Source: Agromyces sp. LHK192
GTDB lineage: Bacteria > Actinomycetota > Actinomycetes > Actinomycetales > Microbacteriaceae
DNA: 64,000 nt
Assembly: GCF_004006235.1 (NCBI RefSeq)
Contig: NZ_CP034753.1
Location: 3,472,001 to 3,536,000 of the forward strand
Direction of reading: 5' to 3'
Shown: positions 24,430-33,421 of the stretch, in pieces
How positions within the stretch are numbered: position 1 is the first letter of the stretch
Layout of the letters: each line of letters opens with the position of its first letter
Made by a program: the position numbers and the translations under genes
Notes under the pieces: model-generated
Told to the model about the DNA's origin: nothing
Seen by the model: the letters and a program-made list of their open reading frames with translations, nothing else
The model's database searches: none

Positions 24430-24698
24430 CCTTCCTCACCCTGGCCGGGATCGCGGCCGGCGTCATGTTCGGCATCGGCGCGATCGCGGCCGTGATCCGC
24501 ATCATCCGCGGCCCGTCGATCCTCGACCGCGCGCTGGCGACCGACGTCCTGCTCGCGATCGCCATGTGCGCCCTCGGCACCGAGATGGCGCTCAACCGGC
24601 ACACCGACACGCTCGTCGTGCTGCTCGTCCTCGCGATGTTCGCGGTGGTCGGCTCGATCTCGATCGCGCGGTTCATCGCGAAGCAGGATGCCTCGTGA
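24426..24698 (+). CDS. mrpF: Mrp antiporter subunit F
   Basis: 90 residues with three membrane helices: FLTLAGIAAGVMFGIGAIAAVIRII, LATDVLLAIAMCALGTEMAL and LVVLLVLAMFAVVGSISIARFI. The RGPSILDRALATDVL segment after helix 1 is the MrpF signature. Length is normal. Overlaps both neighbours by four bases. Confidence 0.93.
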   Translation: MTFLTLAGIAAGVMFGIGAIAAVIRIIRGPSILDRALATDVLLAIAMCALGTEMALNRHTDTLVVLLVLAMFAVVGSISIARFIAKQDAS

Positions 24699-25288
24699 AC
24701 GGGTTCTGGCTCAGCCCCGTGGAGGTCGTCGTCGGCGTGCTCATCCTCGTGGGCGCGTTCCTGTCGATGGCCGCGGGCATCGGCATCCTGCGGTTCCCCG
24801 ACGTGCTCACGCGCCTGCACGCGGCCACGAAGCCGCAGGTGCTCGGCCTCGCGCTCGTGCTGCTCGCGATCACGCTGCGCGCACCGAGCTGGGGCGTCGC
24901 GACCACCGCGGTGCTCGTGATGACCTTCCAGCTGCTGACGCAGCCGATGACGGCCCACATGCTCGGACGCAGCGCCTACCGCACCGACCACGTGCGGCGC
25001 GACCTGCTGATCCGGGACGACCTCGGCCGCGACATCGAGGAGCACGCCGAGGACTTCGCCGACGAGGCGCAGGGTTTCGGCGCCGGCGGCGAGGGCTTCG
25101 CCGACGGTACCGGTGAGTTCGCGGAGACCGGCGCGGAGACGACCGGGCGCTCCGGGGTTTCAGGGGTGCCCGGGGCATCCGGCACGTCCGGGGCATCCGG
25201 CTCGTCCGGGGCATCCGGCTCGTCCGGGGCATCCGGCTCGTCCGGGGCATCCGGCGAGGCCGCCGAGTCGGGCGGGGAGCGGCGATGA
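24695..25288 (+). CDS. mrpG: Mrp antiporter subunit G with long repeat tail
   Basis: 197 residues from GTG 24695, which overlaps the mrpF stop. The first 105 residues are MrpG: three helices with VGVLILVGAFLSMAAGIGILRFPDVLTRLHAATKPQVLGLALVLLAITL and VMTFQLLTQPMTAHMLGRSAYRTD. MrpG is normally 100-130 residues. The remaining 90 are an acidic, then Gly/Ala/Ser-rich tail (repeats of GASGSS) encoded by an 18-bp tandem repeat. The tail is probably disordered and cytosolic. The stop overlaps the start of the GNAT gene. Confidence 0.9.
   Translation: MNGFWLSPVEVVVGVLILVGAFLSMAAGIGILRFPDVLTRLHAATKPQVLGLALVLLAITLRAPSWGVATTAVLVMTFQLLTQPMTAHMLGRSAYRTDHVRRDLLIRDDLGRDIEEHAEDFADEAQGFGAGGEGFADGTGEFAETGAETTGRSGVSGVPGASGTSGASGSSGASGSSGASGSSGASGEAAESGGERR
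25175..25255 (+). repeat. 18-bp tandem repeat in the mrpG tail
   Basis: Three exact copies of GCATCCGGCTCGTCCGGG (25193-25246), preceded by one variant copy (25175-25192) and followed by a half copy. It encodes ASGSSG units. Copy number is expected to vary between strains by slippage in steps of six residues, keeping frame. Confidence 0.8.
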
Positions 25289-25851
25289 CGGCGGATGCCG
25301 CGGTGTCGGGCGCGGCCCGCACCGAACGCCTCGACCTGCGCCCACCCGTCGCGAGCGACCTCGATGAGCTGTACGCCATCTGCAGCGACGCGCGCGTGTG
25401 GGGGCACTTCCCGTCGCTGCGGCACACCGACCCCGAGCGGACGCGCGCGATGCTCGAGCGCTGGATGGACGGCTGGCGCGAACACGGCCTCGACACCTGG
25501 GTCGTGCGGCCCCACGGTGAAGAGCGCATCATCGGCTACGGCGGGGCGGGTGTGCTCGGCGGACTCGTCTGGAACCTCGGATACCGGCTCGCCGCCGACG
25601 AGCACGGACGAGGATACGCGACCGAGCTCGCCGCCTCAGGACTCCGGCGGGCGAACGAGGTCGCGCCCGACCTCCCCGTCATCGCCTACCTGCTCGAGCA
25701 CAACGTCGCCTCCGACCGGGTCGCGCGCAAGGTCGGGCTCGAACTCGCGTGGCGCGGTCCCGACGCGGGCAATCCCGACCCGGCGGCGATCAGGCTCGTC
25801 TACGCCGACCGCCCGCTCACCGAGGAGCAGCTCGCCGCCGCACGGCGATGA
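25285..25851 (+). CDS. GNAT-family N-acetyltransferase (RimJ/RimL type)
   Basis: 188 residues. ERLDLRPPVASDLDELYAI at the start and the CoA-binding segment GYRLAADEHGRGYATELAASGLRRANE (Q/R-x-x-G-x-G/A motif as HGRGYA) fit the RimJ/RimL-like acetyltransferase group. The C-terminal part (VIAYLLEHNVASDRVARKVGLEL) is the usual N-x-x-S-x-x-V-x-x-K-x-G helix. The acceptor is unknown. The start overlaps the mrpG stop (ATGA), so it is the last gene of that transcript although unrelated in function. It is convergent with paaG. Confidence 0.88.
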   Translation: MTADAAVSGAARTERLDLRPPVASDLDELYAICSDARVWGHFPSLRHTDPERTRAMLERWMDGWREHGLDTWVVRPHGEERIIGYGGAGVLGGLVWNLGYRLAADEHGRGYATELAASGLRRANEVAPDLPVIAYLLEHNVASDRVARKVGLELAWRGPDAGNPDPAAIRLVYADRPLTEEQLAAARR

Positions 25852-25887
25852 GCCCGACAGCGGCGAGCACGAACGCGAGACCGCCGT

Positions 25888-26673
25888 TCACCCGCGCCCG
25901 GTGAACTCCGGCCGGCGCTTCTCCTGGAACGCCGCGAAGCCCTCGCGGTAGTCGGCGGAGTCGCACAGCGCGGCCTGCGCCCGGTTCTCCTCCGCCATGG
26001 ATGCCCAGAGTCCGAGCCGGTCGTCGCGCAGCGACGCGACCAGGCGCTTCGAGGCGACGAACGCCTGCGTGGCACCTGATGCCGCGGCGCGCGCCGCGGA
26101 GCGGGCGGCATCCGTCACCTCGTCGGCCGGGAAGACCCGCGAGAACAGGCCCGCGGCGACCGCCTCCGAACCTGACATCAGGCGGCCGGTCACGATGAGG
26201 TCCATGGTGCGGTGCGCGCCGAGCCGCTCGACGAACAGGGCATGCCCGCCCGAGTCGAGGGTCGCGCCGAGGTTCGCGAACGGCGATCCGATCTTCGCGG
26301 TGTCGGCGACGTAGACGATGTCGCTCGCGATGAGCAGGCCGAGGCCGACGCCGAGGCACGCACCGTGCGCGACGGCGAAGGTCGGAACCGGGAGCGCGGC
26401 CATGCGCTGCAACAGCGGCTCGACGAGTCCGCCGAGGTAACCCTGCACGTCGTCCTCGCGGGGGTCGACGTTCGAGATGTCGCGACCGGCGCAGAACGCC
26501 CGGCCCTCGCCGCGCAGCACGAGCGACCGGATGTCCCCGCCGGCGACGAGCCGCTCGGCCTCCTCGTACGCCGCCGAGAGCTCGCCCAGCGCCTGCTCGT
26601 CGAGCGCGTTGAGCTTGTCGGGTGCGTCGAGCACGACTTCGGCGACGCCGTCGTCGGCCGTGAACCTGATCAT
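25888..26673 (-). CDS. paaG: Enoyl-CoA isomerase, PaaG-type (ring-1,2-epoxyphenylacetyl-CoA isomerase)
   Basis: 261 residues, crotonase fold. Start 26673 (MIRFTADDG) has GGAAGG 9 bases upstream. The oxyanion-hole stretch is GRAFCAGRDISNV and ACLGVGLGLLIASD. The two catalytic Glu of hydratases are absent (GVGLGL where hydratases have GGGxEL, SPFANLG where they have xPExxLG), while Asp in ATLDSGG matches the catalytic Asp of PaaG and other isomerases. It follows paaE by 20 bases as the last gene of paaABCDE-G. It should convert the epoxide from PaaABCE into the oxepin-CoA. Confidence 0.85.
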   Translation of the reverse strand: MIRFTADDGVAEVVLDAPDKLNALDEQALGELSAAYEEAERLVAGGDIRSLVLRGEGRAFCAGRDISNVDPREDDVQGYLGGLVEPLLQRMAALPVPTFAVAHGACLGVGLGLLIASDIVYVADTAKIGSPFANLGATLDSGGHALFVERLGAHRTMDLIVTGRLMSGSEAVAAGLFSRVFPADEVTDAARSAARAAASGATQAFVASKRLVASLRDDRLGLWASMAEENRAQAALCDSADYREGFAAFQEKRRPEFTGRG

Positions 26674-26693
26674 GTGGTGGCCCTTCCGGGAGG

Positions 26694-27929
26694 TCAGGCG
26701 TCGTACGAGACGACGACCTTGTCGGTGGTGGGGTGCGACTGGCAGGTGAGCACGTACCCCGCCTCGAGCTCGTCGGGCTCGAGTGCGTAGTTCTCGGTCA
26801 TCCGCACACTGCCGTCGACGACCCGCGCGCGGCACGTGCCGCACACGCCGCCGGCGCACGCGAACGGCGTGTCGGGTCGCACGCGCAGCGCCGCGTTCAG
26901 GATCGACTCGTTCGCCGACACCGGCGTCTCGACCGTCGACGACTGCCCGTCGAGCGTGAACTCGACGGTGTAGGTCTGCTCGCCCTGCTCGACCACGACC
27001 GGCCGCGCGTGGCGCGGCTCGACGCGGTCGGCATCCGTCGTGAACAGCTCGTATCGCACGTGCGCCGGCTCGACGCCGCGCTCCGCGAGGGTGTCACGGG
27101 CGAGCTGTACGAGCTCGAACGGTCCGCACAGGAACCACTCGTCGACGGTCTCGGGCCGGATCAGCAGGTCGAGCATCGTGCCGAGCTTCTCGGCGTCGAT
27201 GCGGCCCGACAGCAGCGGCGCGGTGCGCTGCTCGCGCGAGAGCACGTGGTGCACGGCGAGGCGCGACGGATAGCGGTCCTTCAGGTCGGCGAGCTCTTCG
27301 AGGAACATCACGTCGAGGGTCGACCGGTTCGTGTAGACGAGCTCGAACGTCGAGTCCGAGGAGCGCGCGAGCACGGTGTGCGCGAGCGCCATCAACGGCG
27401 TGATGCCGCTGCCGGCGGCGATGCCGACGATGCGCCGGCCGTCGAGGTCGGCGAGCGTCGAGGTGAACGTGCCCTGCGGGCTCATCACGTCGAGCGTGTC
27501 CCCGGCCGCGAGCTCGGCGTTCGCCCAGGTCGAGAACACGCCGCCGAGGTCGCGCTTGATGGCGACCGAGATCGACCCGGCACCGCCGTCGACGCCGCGC
27601 TGCGGCGGGCGGCAGATCGAGTAGCTCCGGCGGCGCTCGTGGCCGTCGAGTTCCTTTCGCAGCGCGACGTACTGGCCGGGCAGGTAGTCGTACTCGTCGG
27701 CGAGGTCGCCCGGCACGGCGAAGGTCACCTCGACCGAGTCGGCGGTGAGGGGCCGCACCTCGGCGACCTCGAGCGTGTGGAACCGGGCGCGGCGGCGCTT
27801 CGCCGGCTCGGCCTGCCGTCCGCCGACCGTGGCGGCGAGGAACGCCTCGGCGATCGAGGCATCCGATCCGGCCTGCGGCATCGTCGACGTGGGCGGGGTC
27901 GTCGTCGACCCCAGGTTGCGGGCGGCCAT
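26694..27929 (-). CDS. paaE: Phenylacetyl-CoA epoxidase reductase subunit PaaE
   Basis: 411 residues. A leader of about 45 residues precedes the ferredoxin-NADP reductase module with the FAD motif RRSYSICRPP and the NADPH-site start IAAGSGITPLMALAH. The C-terminal plant-type ferredoxin domain has Cys358, Cys363, Cys366 and Cys396 (CAGGVCGTC and YVLTCQS) for one 2Fe-2S cluster. It passes electrons from NADPH to the di-iron centre of PaaA. It starts in an ATGA overlap with the paaD stop. Confidence 0.95.
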   Translation of the reverse strand: MAARNLGSTTTPPTSTMPQAGSDASIAEAFLAATVGGRQAEPAKRRRARFHTLEVAEVRPLTADSVEVTFAVPGDLADEYDYLPGQYVALRKELDGHERRRSYSICRPPQRGVDGGAGSISVAIKRDLGGVFSTWANAELAAGDTLDVMSPQGTFTSTLADLDGRRIVGIAAGSGITPLMALAHTVLARSSDSTFELVYTNRSTLDVMFLEELADLKDRYPSRLAVHHVLSREQRTAPLLSGRIDAEKLGTMLDLLIRPETVDEWFLCGPFELVQLARDTLAERGVEPAHVRYELFTTDADRVEPRHARPVVVEQGEQTYTVEFTLDGQSSTVETPVSANESILNAALRVRPDTPFACAGGVCGTCRARVVDGSVRMTENYALEPDELEAGYVLTCQSHPTTDKVVVSYDA

Positions 27930-28492
27930 CAGAGCACCTTGAAGTAGTCGAAGGGCTCGAGGCAGTCGAGGCACTCGTAGAGCGCCTTGCACGACGTCGA
28001 ACCGAAGCGGGCGAGCTCGCGGGTGTGCAGCGAGTCGCATCGGGGGCACTTGACCGCCAGCTGCAGGCGCACGGGACCGGCGTCTCGGGCGGCCGCGCGG
28101 CCGGTCGGCGCCTGGATGCCGTAGCGGCGGAGCTTCTCGGTGCCGGCCTCGCTCATCCAGTCGGTGGTCCACGCCGGTGCGAGCACAAGGTCGACGGTCA
28201 CGTCGTCGTAGCCGGCGTGCGTGAGGGCGAGCAGCACGTCGTCGCGCATCGCGTCGAGCGCGGGGCATCCGCTGTAGGTGGGCGTGAGCGCGACGCGCAC
28301 TGCGCCGTCGTCGGCGATCTCGACCGAGCGCAGCACGCCGAGGTCCTCGATGGTGAGCACCGGGATCTCGGGGTCGGTCACCGTCGCGGCGATGTCCCAG
28401 GCTCGGCGCGCGGCGGCGTCCGCCGGCACCGGGCGGGCGACGGATGCCTCCGCCGCGGCGCCCCGCGGCAGACGTTCGGCCACCGCGGTCAC
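27929..28492 (-). CDS. paaD: Epoxidase assembly protein PaaD (MIP18/DUF59 family)
   Basis: 187 residues from GTG 28492, overlapping the paaC stop. The DUF59 core (RRAWDIAATVTDPEIPVLTIEDLGVLRSVEI, TPTYSGCPALDAMRDDV) matches proteins that help insert iron-sulfur or di-iron centres. The C-terminus has two CxxC pairs (CPRCDS and CLDC, with a further Cys in SCKALYEC), a likely zinc ribbon typical of PaaD. It is needed for maturation of the PaaABCE complex in other bacteria. Confidence 0.92.
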   Translation of the reverse strand: MTAVAERLPRGAAAEASVARPVPADAAARRAWDIAATVTDPEIPVLTIEDLGVLRSVEIADDGAVRVALTPTYSGCPALDAMRDDVLLALTHAGYDDVTVDLVLAPAWTTDWMSEAGTEKLRRYGIQAPTGRAAARDAGPVRLQLAVKCPRCDSLHTRELARFGSTSCKALYECLDCLEPFDYFKVL

Positions 28493-29367
28493 CACGACGC
28501 CCCCGGATGCTGCCGCGCGAGCACCTGCATCTCCGCGAGGAGCGGACCCAGGTGCTCGGTGTGGCGCCCCCGACGTCCGCCGCCCGAGGCGGTGAACGCG
28601 GTGCGGCCGACGGGCCGCTCGAGGGCCGCCTCGGCGAAGACCTCGTCGATCGCCGCATCGAACCGGTCGCGCAGCGACGACGGCAGCACCGCGACGCCGT
28701 CGGCCGCGAGGCGCTCGACGAGGTCGTCGTCCTCGAACAGCTCGTCGACGTACGGCCAGGTGTCGGCCACCGCGGTGATCATGCGGCGACGCGACTCGTC
28801 GGTGCCGCCCGCGAGACGCAGGGTCCACTGCACGGCGTGGTCGCGGTGGTAGTCGACCTCCTTGGCCGACTTCGCCGCGATCGCGGCGAGCGTCGGGTCG
28901 GTCGACGCGGTGAGGTCGCGGTACAGCTCGAGCAGGTAGCAGGATGCCACCAGCTGGCGCGCGATCGTGTGCGCGAAGTCGCCGTTCGGCTGCTCGAACA
29001 GCCAGGCGTTGCGCCACTCGGGCTCGTCGCGCCAGTACGCGAGGTCGTCCTCCGAGCGGTCGGTCGCCGATCCCGCGTAGTGCAGGAGCGAGCGGGCGTG
29101 GCCGATGAGGTCGAGGCCGATGTTGCCGAGGGCGACGTCCTCCTCGAGCTCGGGCGCGCGCGTGATCCACAGGCCGAGCTGCTGCGCGAGCACGAGGGCG
29201 TCGTCGCCGAGCCGCATGGCGTAGGCGGCGGCATCCGGTGACGCGGTCTGCCCGGTGCCGGTGAGTCCGGCGCCGGCGAGCTCCTCGGCGAGCTCGACCT
29301 GGTCGACGGTGACGTCGCCGTGGACGTCGTGCAGGTCGTCGGCGTGCGTCTCAGGAACCGTGCTCAC
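28489..29367 (-). CDS. paaC: Phenylacetyl-CoA epoxidase structural subunit PaaC
   Basis: 292 residues from GTG 29367 (overlapping the paaB stop). It has the ferritin-like four-helix fold of PaaC: YAMRLGDDALVLAQQLGLWITRAPELEEDVALGNIGLDLIGHARSLLHYAG, FAHTIARQLVASCYLLELYRDL and KEVDYHRDHAVQWTLRLAGG. PaaC lacks a working metal site in the family and pairs with catalytic PaaA. It ends HPGASW in a GTGA overlap with paaD. Confidence 0.94.
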   Translation of the reverse strand: MSTVPETHADDLHDVHGDVTVDQVELAEELAGAGLTGTGQTASPDAAAYAMRLGDDALVLAQQLGLWITRAPELEEDVALGNIGLDLIGHARSLLHYAGSATDRSEDDLAYWRDEPEWRNAWLFEQPNGDFAHTIARQLVASCYLLELYRDLTASTDPTLAAIAAKSAKEVDYHRDHAVQWTLRLAGGTDESRRRMITAVADTWPYVDELFEDDDLVERLAADGVAVLPSSLRDRFDAAIDEVFAEAALERPVGRTAFTASGGGRRGRHTEHLGPLLAEMQVLARQHPGASW

Positions 29368-29669
29368 AGGTGCTTCACCCCCTCGGACTTCGTGTAGTAC
29401 ACCGCGTGCCGGAAGTTCTTGCCGGCCGGGCTCTCGAAGAACGCACCCTTCGCGTCGGGGTCGCTCGTCGTGATCGCCGCGGCGGGCACGACCCAGATCG
29501 ACACGCCCTCGTTGCGGCGCGTGTACAGGTCGCGCGCGTTCCGCACGGCCATGTCGGCGTCGGGTGCGTGCAGCGAGCCGACGTGCACGTGGCTCAGGCC
29601 GCGGTTCGCGCGGACGAAGACCTCCCACAGGGGCCAGGACTCGGTTCCGATCTCGCCGGGGGTCGACAT
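29364..29669 (-). CDS. paaB: Phenylacetyl-CoA epoxidase subunit PaaB
   Basis: 101 residues, full length for PaaB. WPLWEVFVRANRGLSHVHVGSLHAPDADMAVRNARDLYTRRNEGVSIWVVPA is the family signature, and the end has SPAGKNFRHAVYYTKSEGVKHL. It bridges PaaAC pairs into the larger complex. Overlaps paaA and paaC by a few bases each. Confidence 0.95.
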   Translation of the reverse strand: MSTPGEIGTESWPLWEVFVRANRGLSHVHVGSLHAPDADMAVRNARDLYTRRNEGVSIWVVPAAAITTSDPDAKGAFFESPAGKNFRHAVYYTKSEGVKHL

Positions 29670-30652
29670 CACGCCACCGCCCCTGCTGCCGCGAGCGCGC
29701 GCTCGGACTGCTTGCGGGCGTACTGGGCCGCGGCCTCGCGCACCCAGGCGCCCTCCTCGTGGGCCTTGCGACGACGGCGCAGGCGCTCGGCGTTGGCGGG
29801 CCCGCGGCCGGCGAGCACCTCCTCGAACTCGGTCCAGTCGATCTCGCTCATGTCGTACTGCCGGGTCTCCTCGTTCCAGGCGAGGTTCGGGTCGGGCAGC
29901 ATCACGCCCAGCACTTCGGCCTGCGGCACGAGCATGCCGACGAACCGCTGGCGCAGGTCGTCGTTCGAGAAGCGCTTGATGTTCCACGCCATCGACTGCG
30001 CCGAGTTCGGCGACTGGTCGTCGGGCGGCCCGAACATCATGAGGCTCGGCCAGTACCAGCGGTTCACCGCGTCCTGCGCCATCTCGCGCTGCGCCTCGGT
30101 GCCCTGCATGAGTTCGAGCAGGATCTCGAAGCCCTGCCGCTGGTGGAACGACTCCTCCTTGCAGATGCGCACCATCGCCCGGCCGTACGGACCATACGAG
30201 GCGCGGCACAACGGCACCTGGTTGCAGATCGCGGCACCGTCGACGAGCCATCCGATCGCGCCCATGTCGGCCCAGGTCGGCGTCGTGTAGTTGAAGATCG
30301 ACGAGTAGCGCGCGCGGCCCTCGATGAGCTGCTGCATCATCTCCTCGCGCGTGATGCCGAGCGTCTGCGCTGCCGAGTACAGGTAGAGCCCGTGGCCGGC
30401 CTCGTCCTGCACCTTGGCCATGAGGATCGCCTTGCGCTTGAGGCTCGGCGCGCGGGAGATCCAGTTGGACTCGGGCTGCATGCCGATGATCTCGGAGTGC
30501 GCGTGCTGGCTGATCTGGCGGATGAGCGTCTTGCGGTACGCCTCGGGCATCCAGTCGCGCGGCTCGACGCGCGAGTCGGCGGCGATGAGCTCGTCGAAGC
30601 GGGCACGGTCTGCCTCGGGTTCGACCACGCTCAGGTCTGCGGGTGCGGTCAT
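29669..30652 (-). CDS. paaA: Phenylacetyl-CoA epoxidase catalytic subunit PaaA
   Basis: 327 residues. Start 30652 ([10 protein letters not shown]) is fixed by CAGGAG 6 bases upstream; longer readings run through the operator. It has the di-iron ferritin fold: [50 protein letters not shown] (Glu and the ExxH pair DEAGH) and [17 protein letters not shown] (second ExxH, EESFH). These Glu/His hold the two irons that put one O atom from O2 onto the ring of phenylacetyl-CoA. First gene of the leftward operon paaABCDE-G; its promoter is overlapped by the palindrome at 30728-30749. Confidence 0.96.
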   Translation of the reverse strand: MTAPADLSVVEPEADRARFDELIAADSRVEPRDWMPEAYRKTLIRQISQHAHSEIIGMQPESNWISRAPSLKRKAILMAKVQDEAGHGLYLYSAAQTLGITREEMMQQLIEGRARYSSIFNYTTPTWADMGAIGWLVDGAAICNQVPLCRASYGPYGRAMVRICKEESFHQRQGFEILLELMQGTEAQREMAQDAVNRWYWPSLMMFGPPDDQSPNSAQSMAWNIKRFSNDDLRQRFVGMLVPQAEVLGVMLPDPNLAWNEETRQYDMSEIDWTEFEEVLAGRGPANAERLRRRRKAHEEGAWVREAAAQYARKQSERALAAAGAVA

Positions 30653-30727
30653 CGTCGACTCCTGTGTCTGTGCGGTTCCGGATCCGGTCTCGGGTCGGCC
30701 TGGCCCGGACGTCCGGCATCCGGTATT

Positions 30728-30776
30728 ACTAACCGATCGTTCAGTTAGTATATAGTCAATTCCAGCGCCGGAGCAA
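30728..30776. promoter_or_regulatory. Divergent paaA/paaI promoters with TetR-type operator
   Basis: A 22-bp imperfect palindrome at 30728-30749 has ends ACTAAC and GTTAGT and core CGATCGTTCA. On the minus strand TTGCTC (30776-30771) and TATACT (30752-30747), 18 bases apart, form a strong promoter for paaA whose -10 runs into the palindrome. On the plus strand TAGTAT (30746-30751) can serve paaI. A bound repressor would block both. Related palindromes are at 41290 and 42922. Confidence 0.75.
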
Positions 30777-30836
30777 CGGTGCCCCAGCACCCCCGGAACG
30801 ACGGGGCTCGACCTCGAACTCGATGAGGAGTCGCAG

Positions 30837-31241
30837 ATGACGGATGCCGCACTGAACCGCCGGATGATGCAGCGGGATCGCGCCTCGGCGTCGCTCGGCC
30901 TCGTCGTCGAACGCGACGATCCCGGCTACGCCGTCGTCTCGATGGTGGTCCGCGAGGACATGACCAACGGGTTCGACATCACCCACGGCGGCTTCGTGTT
31001 CGCACTCGCCGACACCGCATTCGCGATCGCCTGCAACGAGGACCACTTCGTCACGGTCGCCGCGGGCGCCGACATCTCGTTCCTCAAGTCCACCGTCGCG
31101 GGCCAGACGCTGACCGCGACCGCCGTCCGGCGCACGCGCAGCGGCCGCACCGGCATCTACGACGTCACGGTCGTCGACGAGCAGGGCGACGCCGTCGCCG
31201 AGTTCCGCGGCCGTTCCATCTCCACCAACCGCAGCTTCTGA
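30837..31241 (+). CDS. paaI: Hydroxyphenylacetyl-CoA thioesterase PaaI
   Basis: 134 residues, hot-dog fold. The active segment [20 protein letters not shown] contains the HGG turn and the catalytic Asp of PaaI. A GAGGAG SD precedes the ATG. PaaI removes CoA from dead-end hydroxyphenylacetyl- or unproductive ring intermediates and frees CoA. First gene of the rightward paaI-paaK-tetR unit, divergent from paaA. Confidence 0.93.
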   Translation: MTDAALNRRMMQRDRASASLGLVVERDDPGYAVVSMVVREDMTNGFDITHGGFVFALADTAFAIACNEDHFVTVAAGADISFLKSTVAGQTLTATAVRRTRSGRTGIYDVTVVDEQGDAVAEFRGRSISTNRSF

Positions 31242-31278
31242 CCGACGACAGCTGACCGACGACCCGCAAGGAGCATCC

Positions 31279-32673
31279 GTGTCGACGACGACCATCTCCC
31301 CCGAAGCATCCGGCACCGAAGCATCCGGCACCGAGGCATCCGCCATCGTGGCCGCCCCTGCTGCCGCCGTGAACGGCGGCGCGGCGCCGGACCCTGCGAC
31401 GCTCGATCGCGAGGAGCGCATGACGCGCGCCGAGATCGAGGCGCTCCAGCTCGAACGCCTGCAGCAGACCGTGCGCCACGCCTACGCGAACGTGCCGCTG
31501 TACACGCGCAAGTTCGACGAGGCCGGCGTGCACCCCGACGACATCCGTTCGCTGTCGGATGTCTCGAAGCTGCCGTTCACGACCAAGGAGGACCTGCGCC
31601 AGACCTACCCGTTCGGCATGTTCGCCGTGCCGATGGCCGAGGTCGCGCGCATCCACGCCTCCAGCGGCACGACCGGGCGCCCGACCGTCGTCGGCTACAC
31701 GAAGGGCGACCTCGAGCGATGGGCGCAGCTCGTCGCACGGTCGCTGCGCGCCAGCGGGGTGCGACCCGGCATGAAGGTGCACAACGCCTACGGCTACGGC
31801 CTCTTCACCGGCGGACTCGGCGCCCACGCCGGCATCGAGGCGCTCGGCGCCACCGTCATCCCGATGTCGGGCGGCCAGACCGCCCGCCAGGTGCAGCTCA
31901 TCATGGACTTCGAGCCCGACGTGATCCTCTCTACCCCGAGCTACCTGCTCACGATCGCCGACGCCATGGTCGAACAGGGGATCGACCCGCGCTCCACGTC
32001 GCTCAAGTTCGCCGTGCTCGGCGCCGAGCCGTGGACCAACGAGATGCGCCACGAACTCGAGCAGCGGCTCGGCATCGACGCGCTCGACATCTACGGGCTC
32101 AGCGAGGTCATGGGCCCGGGCGTCGGCAACGAGTGCGTCGAGACGAAGGACGGCCCGCACATCTGGGAAGACCACTTCCTGCCCGAGGTGATCGACGGCG
32201 ACACCGGCGCCGTGCTGCCCGACGGCGAACGCGGCGAGCTCGTCTTCACGTCGCTCACGAAGGAGGCGTTCCCGGTCATCCGGTACCGCACACGCGACCT
32301 CACGCGACTGCTGCCGGGCACCGCGCGCCCCGGCATGCGCCGCATCGAGAAGATCACCGGCCGCAACGACGACATGATCATCCTCCGCGGCGTGAACCTG
32401 TTCCCCACGCAGATCGAGGAGATCGTGCTCGGCATCGAGCACCTCACGCCGCACTTCATCCTCGAGTTGACGAAGCAGGGCCGGATGGATGCCATGAAGG
32501 TGCGCATCGAACGCCATCCCGACCTGCCCCGCGAGACCTGCGAGGCCGCAGGCGTCGTGCTCGCGAAGAAGATCAAGGTGCTCATCGGCTCGTCGGTCGA
32601 GGTGCAGGTCGAGGAGCCCGGCACGCTGCCGCGCAGCGAGGGCAAGTACAAGCGGGTTTACGACCTGCGGTGA
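31279..32673 (+). CDS. paaK: Phenylacetate-CoA ligase PaaK
   Basis: 464 residues from GTG 31279 (AAGGAG 5 bases upstream). An Ala/Ser/Gly/Thr leader with a repeated EASGT unit, from a 12-bp DNA repeat, covers about the first 40 residues. The AMP-forming ligase follows: phosphate loop IHASSGTTGRPTVVGYT, YGYGLFTGGLGAHAGIEALGA, IYGLSEVMGPGVGNEC, and the C-terminal hinge ITGRNDDMIILRGVNLFPTQIE. It makes phenylacetyl-CoA, the true substrate of PaaABCE and likely the inducer sensed by the regulator encoded next. Confidence 0.96.
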   Translation: MSTTTISPEASGTEASGTEASAIVAAPAAAVNGGAAPDPATLDREERMTRAEIEALQLERLQQTVRHAYANVPLYTRKFDEAGVHPDDIRSLSDVSKLPFTTKEDLRQTYPFGMFAVPMAEVARIHASSGTTGRPTVVGYTKGDLERWAQLVARSLRASGVRPGMKVHNAYGYGLFTGGLGAHAGIEALGATVIPMSGGQTARQVQLIMDFEPDVILSTPSYLLTIADAMVEQGIDPRSTSLKFAVLGAEPWTNEMRHELEQRLGIDALDIYGLSEVMGPGVGNECVETKDGPHIWEDHFLPEVIDGDTGAVLPDGERGELVFTSLTKEAFPVIRYRTRDLTRLLPGTARPGMRRIEKITGRNDDMIILRGVNLFPTQIEEIVLGIEHLTPHFILELTKQGRMDAMKVRIERHPDLPRETCEAAGVVLAKKIKVLIGSSVEVQVEEPGTLPRSEGKYKRVYDLR

Positions 32674-32725
32674 GGCATCCGCGCCGGATCACCTTCGACG
32701 GGCCCGTGATGGGAGGATGAGCACG

Positions 32726-33364
32726 ATGTCCGAGAACGGTTCCAGCACCTCGATGCGCAGGGGGCGCCCCGGCTACGACCAGCAGGGGATCCTCGACGTC
32801 GCCGTCGCCGCCTTCAACCAGTACGGCTACGACGCGACGAGCATGGGCGTGCTCGCCGAGCGGCTCGGCCTGTCGAAGTCGGCGATCTACCACCACTTCG
32901 CGTCGAAGGACGAGATGCTCGACCGGGCGCTCGACACCGCGCTCAGCGGCCTCGAACGCGTCGTCGACGAGACGGATGCCTCCGGCGGCCGCGCCGCCGA
33001 CCGGCTCGACCGGGTGCTCCGCGGCGCGGTACACGTGCTGGTCGAGCACCTGCCGAGCGTCACGCTGCTGCTGCGCGTGCGCGGCAACACCGACGTCGAA
33101 CGCCGGGCGCTCGAACGCCGCCGCGCGTTCGACAAGCGCGTGACCTCGCTCGTCGAGGAGGCCCAGCGCGAGGGGTCGCTGCGCAGCGACATCGACGCGA
33201 GGGTCGTCTCGCGCCTGGCGTTCGGCATGATCAACTCGATCGTCGAGTGGTACCGCCCCGGCGGGCGCGAGGACGCCGACGGACTCGCCGACGACGTGGT
33301 CGCCGTGGCTCTCGACGGGCTGCGCATGCCGACCTCGAACCGCGTCGAGGAACTGCTCGGCTGA
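32726..33364 (+). CDS. paaR: TetR-family regulator of the phenylacetate genes
   Basis: 212 residues. ATG 32726 lies 9 bases after GGAGG; an ATG at 32717 is also in frame. The N-terminal HTH is YDQQGILDVAVAAFNQYGYDATSMGVLAERLGLSKSAIYHHFASKDEML, a textbook TetR DNA-binding domain. The C-terminal ligand domain is TetR_C-like. It is the third gene of paaI-paaK-tetR, under the divergent operator, so it probably represses its own operon too. By analogy with PaaR proteins, phenylacetyl-CoA is the expected inducer. The palindromes at 30728, 41290 and 42922 are its likely targets; this link is inference. Confidence 0.88.
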   Translation: MSENGSSTSMRRGRPGYDQQGILDVAVAAFNQYGYDATSMGVLAERLGLSKSAIYHHFASKDEMLDRALDTALSGLERVVDETDASGGRAADRLDRVLRGAVHVLVEHLPSVTLLLRVRGNTDVERRALERRRAFDKRVTSLVEEAQREGSLRSDIDARVVSRLAFGMINSIVEWYRPGGREDADGLADDVVAVALDGLRMPTSNRVEELLG

Positions 33365-33421
33365 TCCCGCGGGACGGCCGCGGCGACGGAGCGGGCGGAG
33401 CCCGCCGATGGAGGGGGAACC

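Noticed and set aside
26694..28658. Single 654-codon fusion of PaaD- and PaaE-like sequences
   Set aside because: The frame of paaE merely stays open upstream through paaD. The paaD protein is read in another frame with its own motifs, and an ATGA overlap marks the true paaE start.
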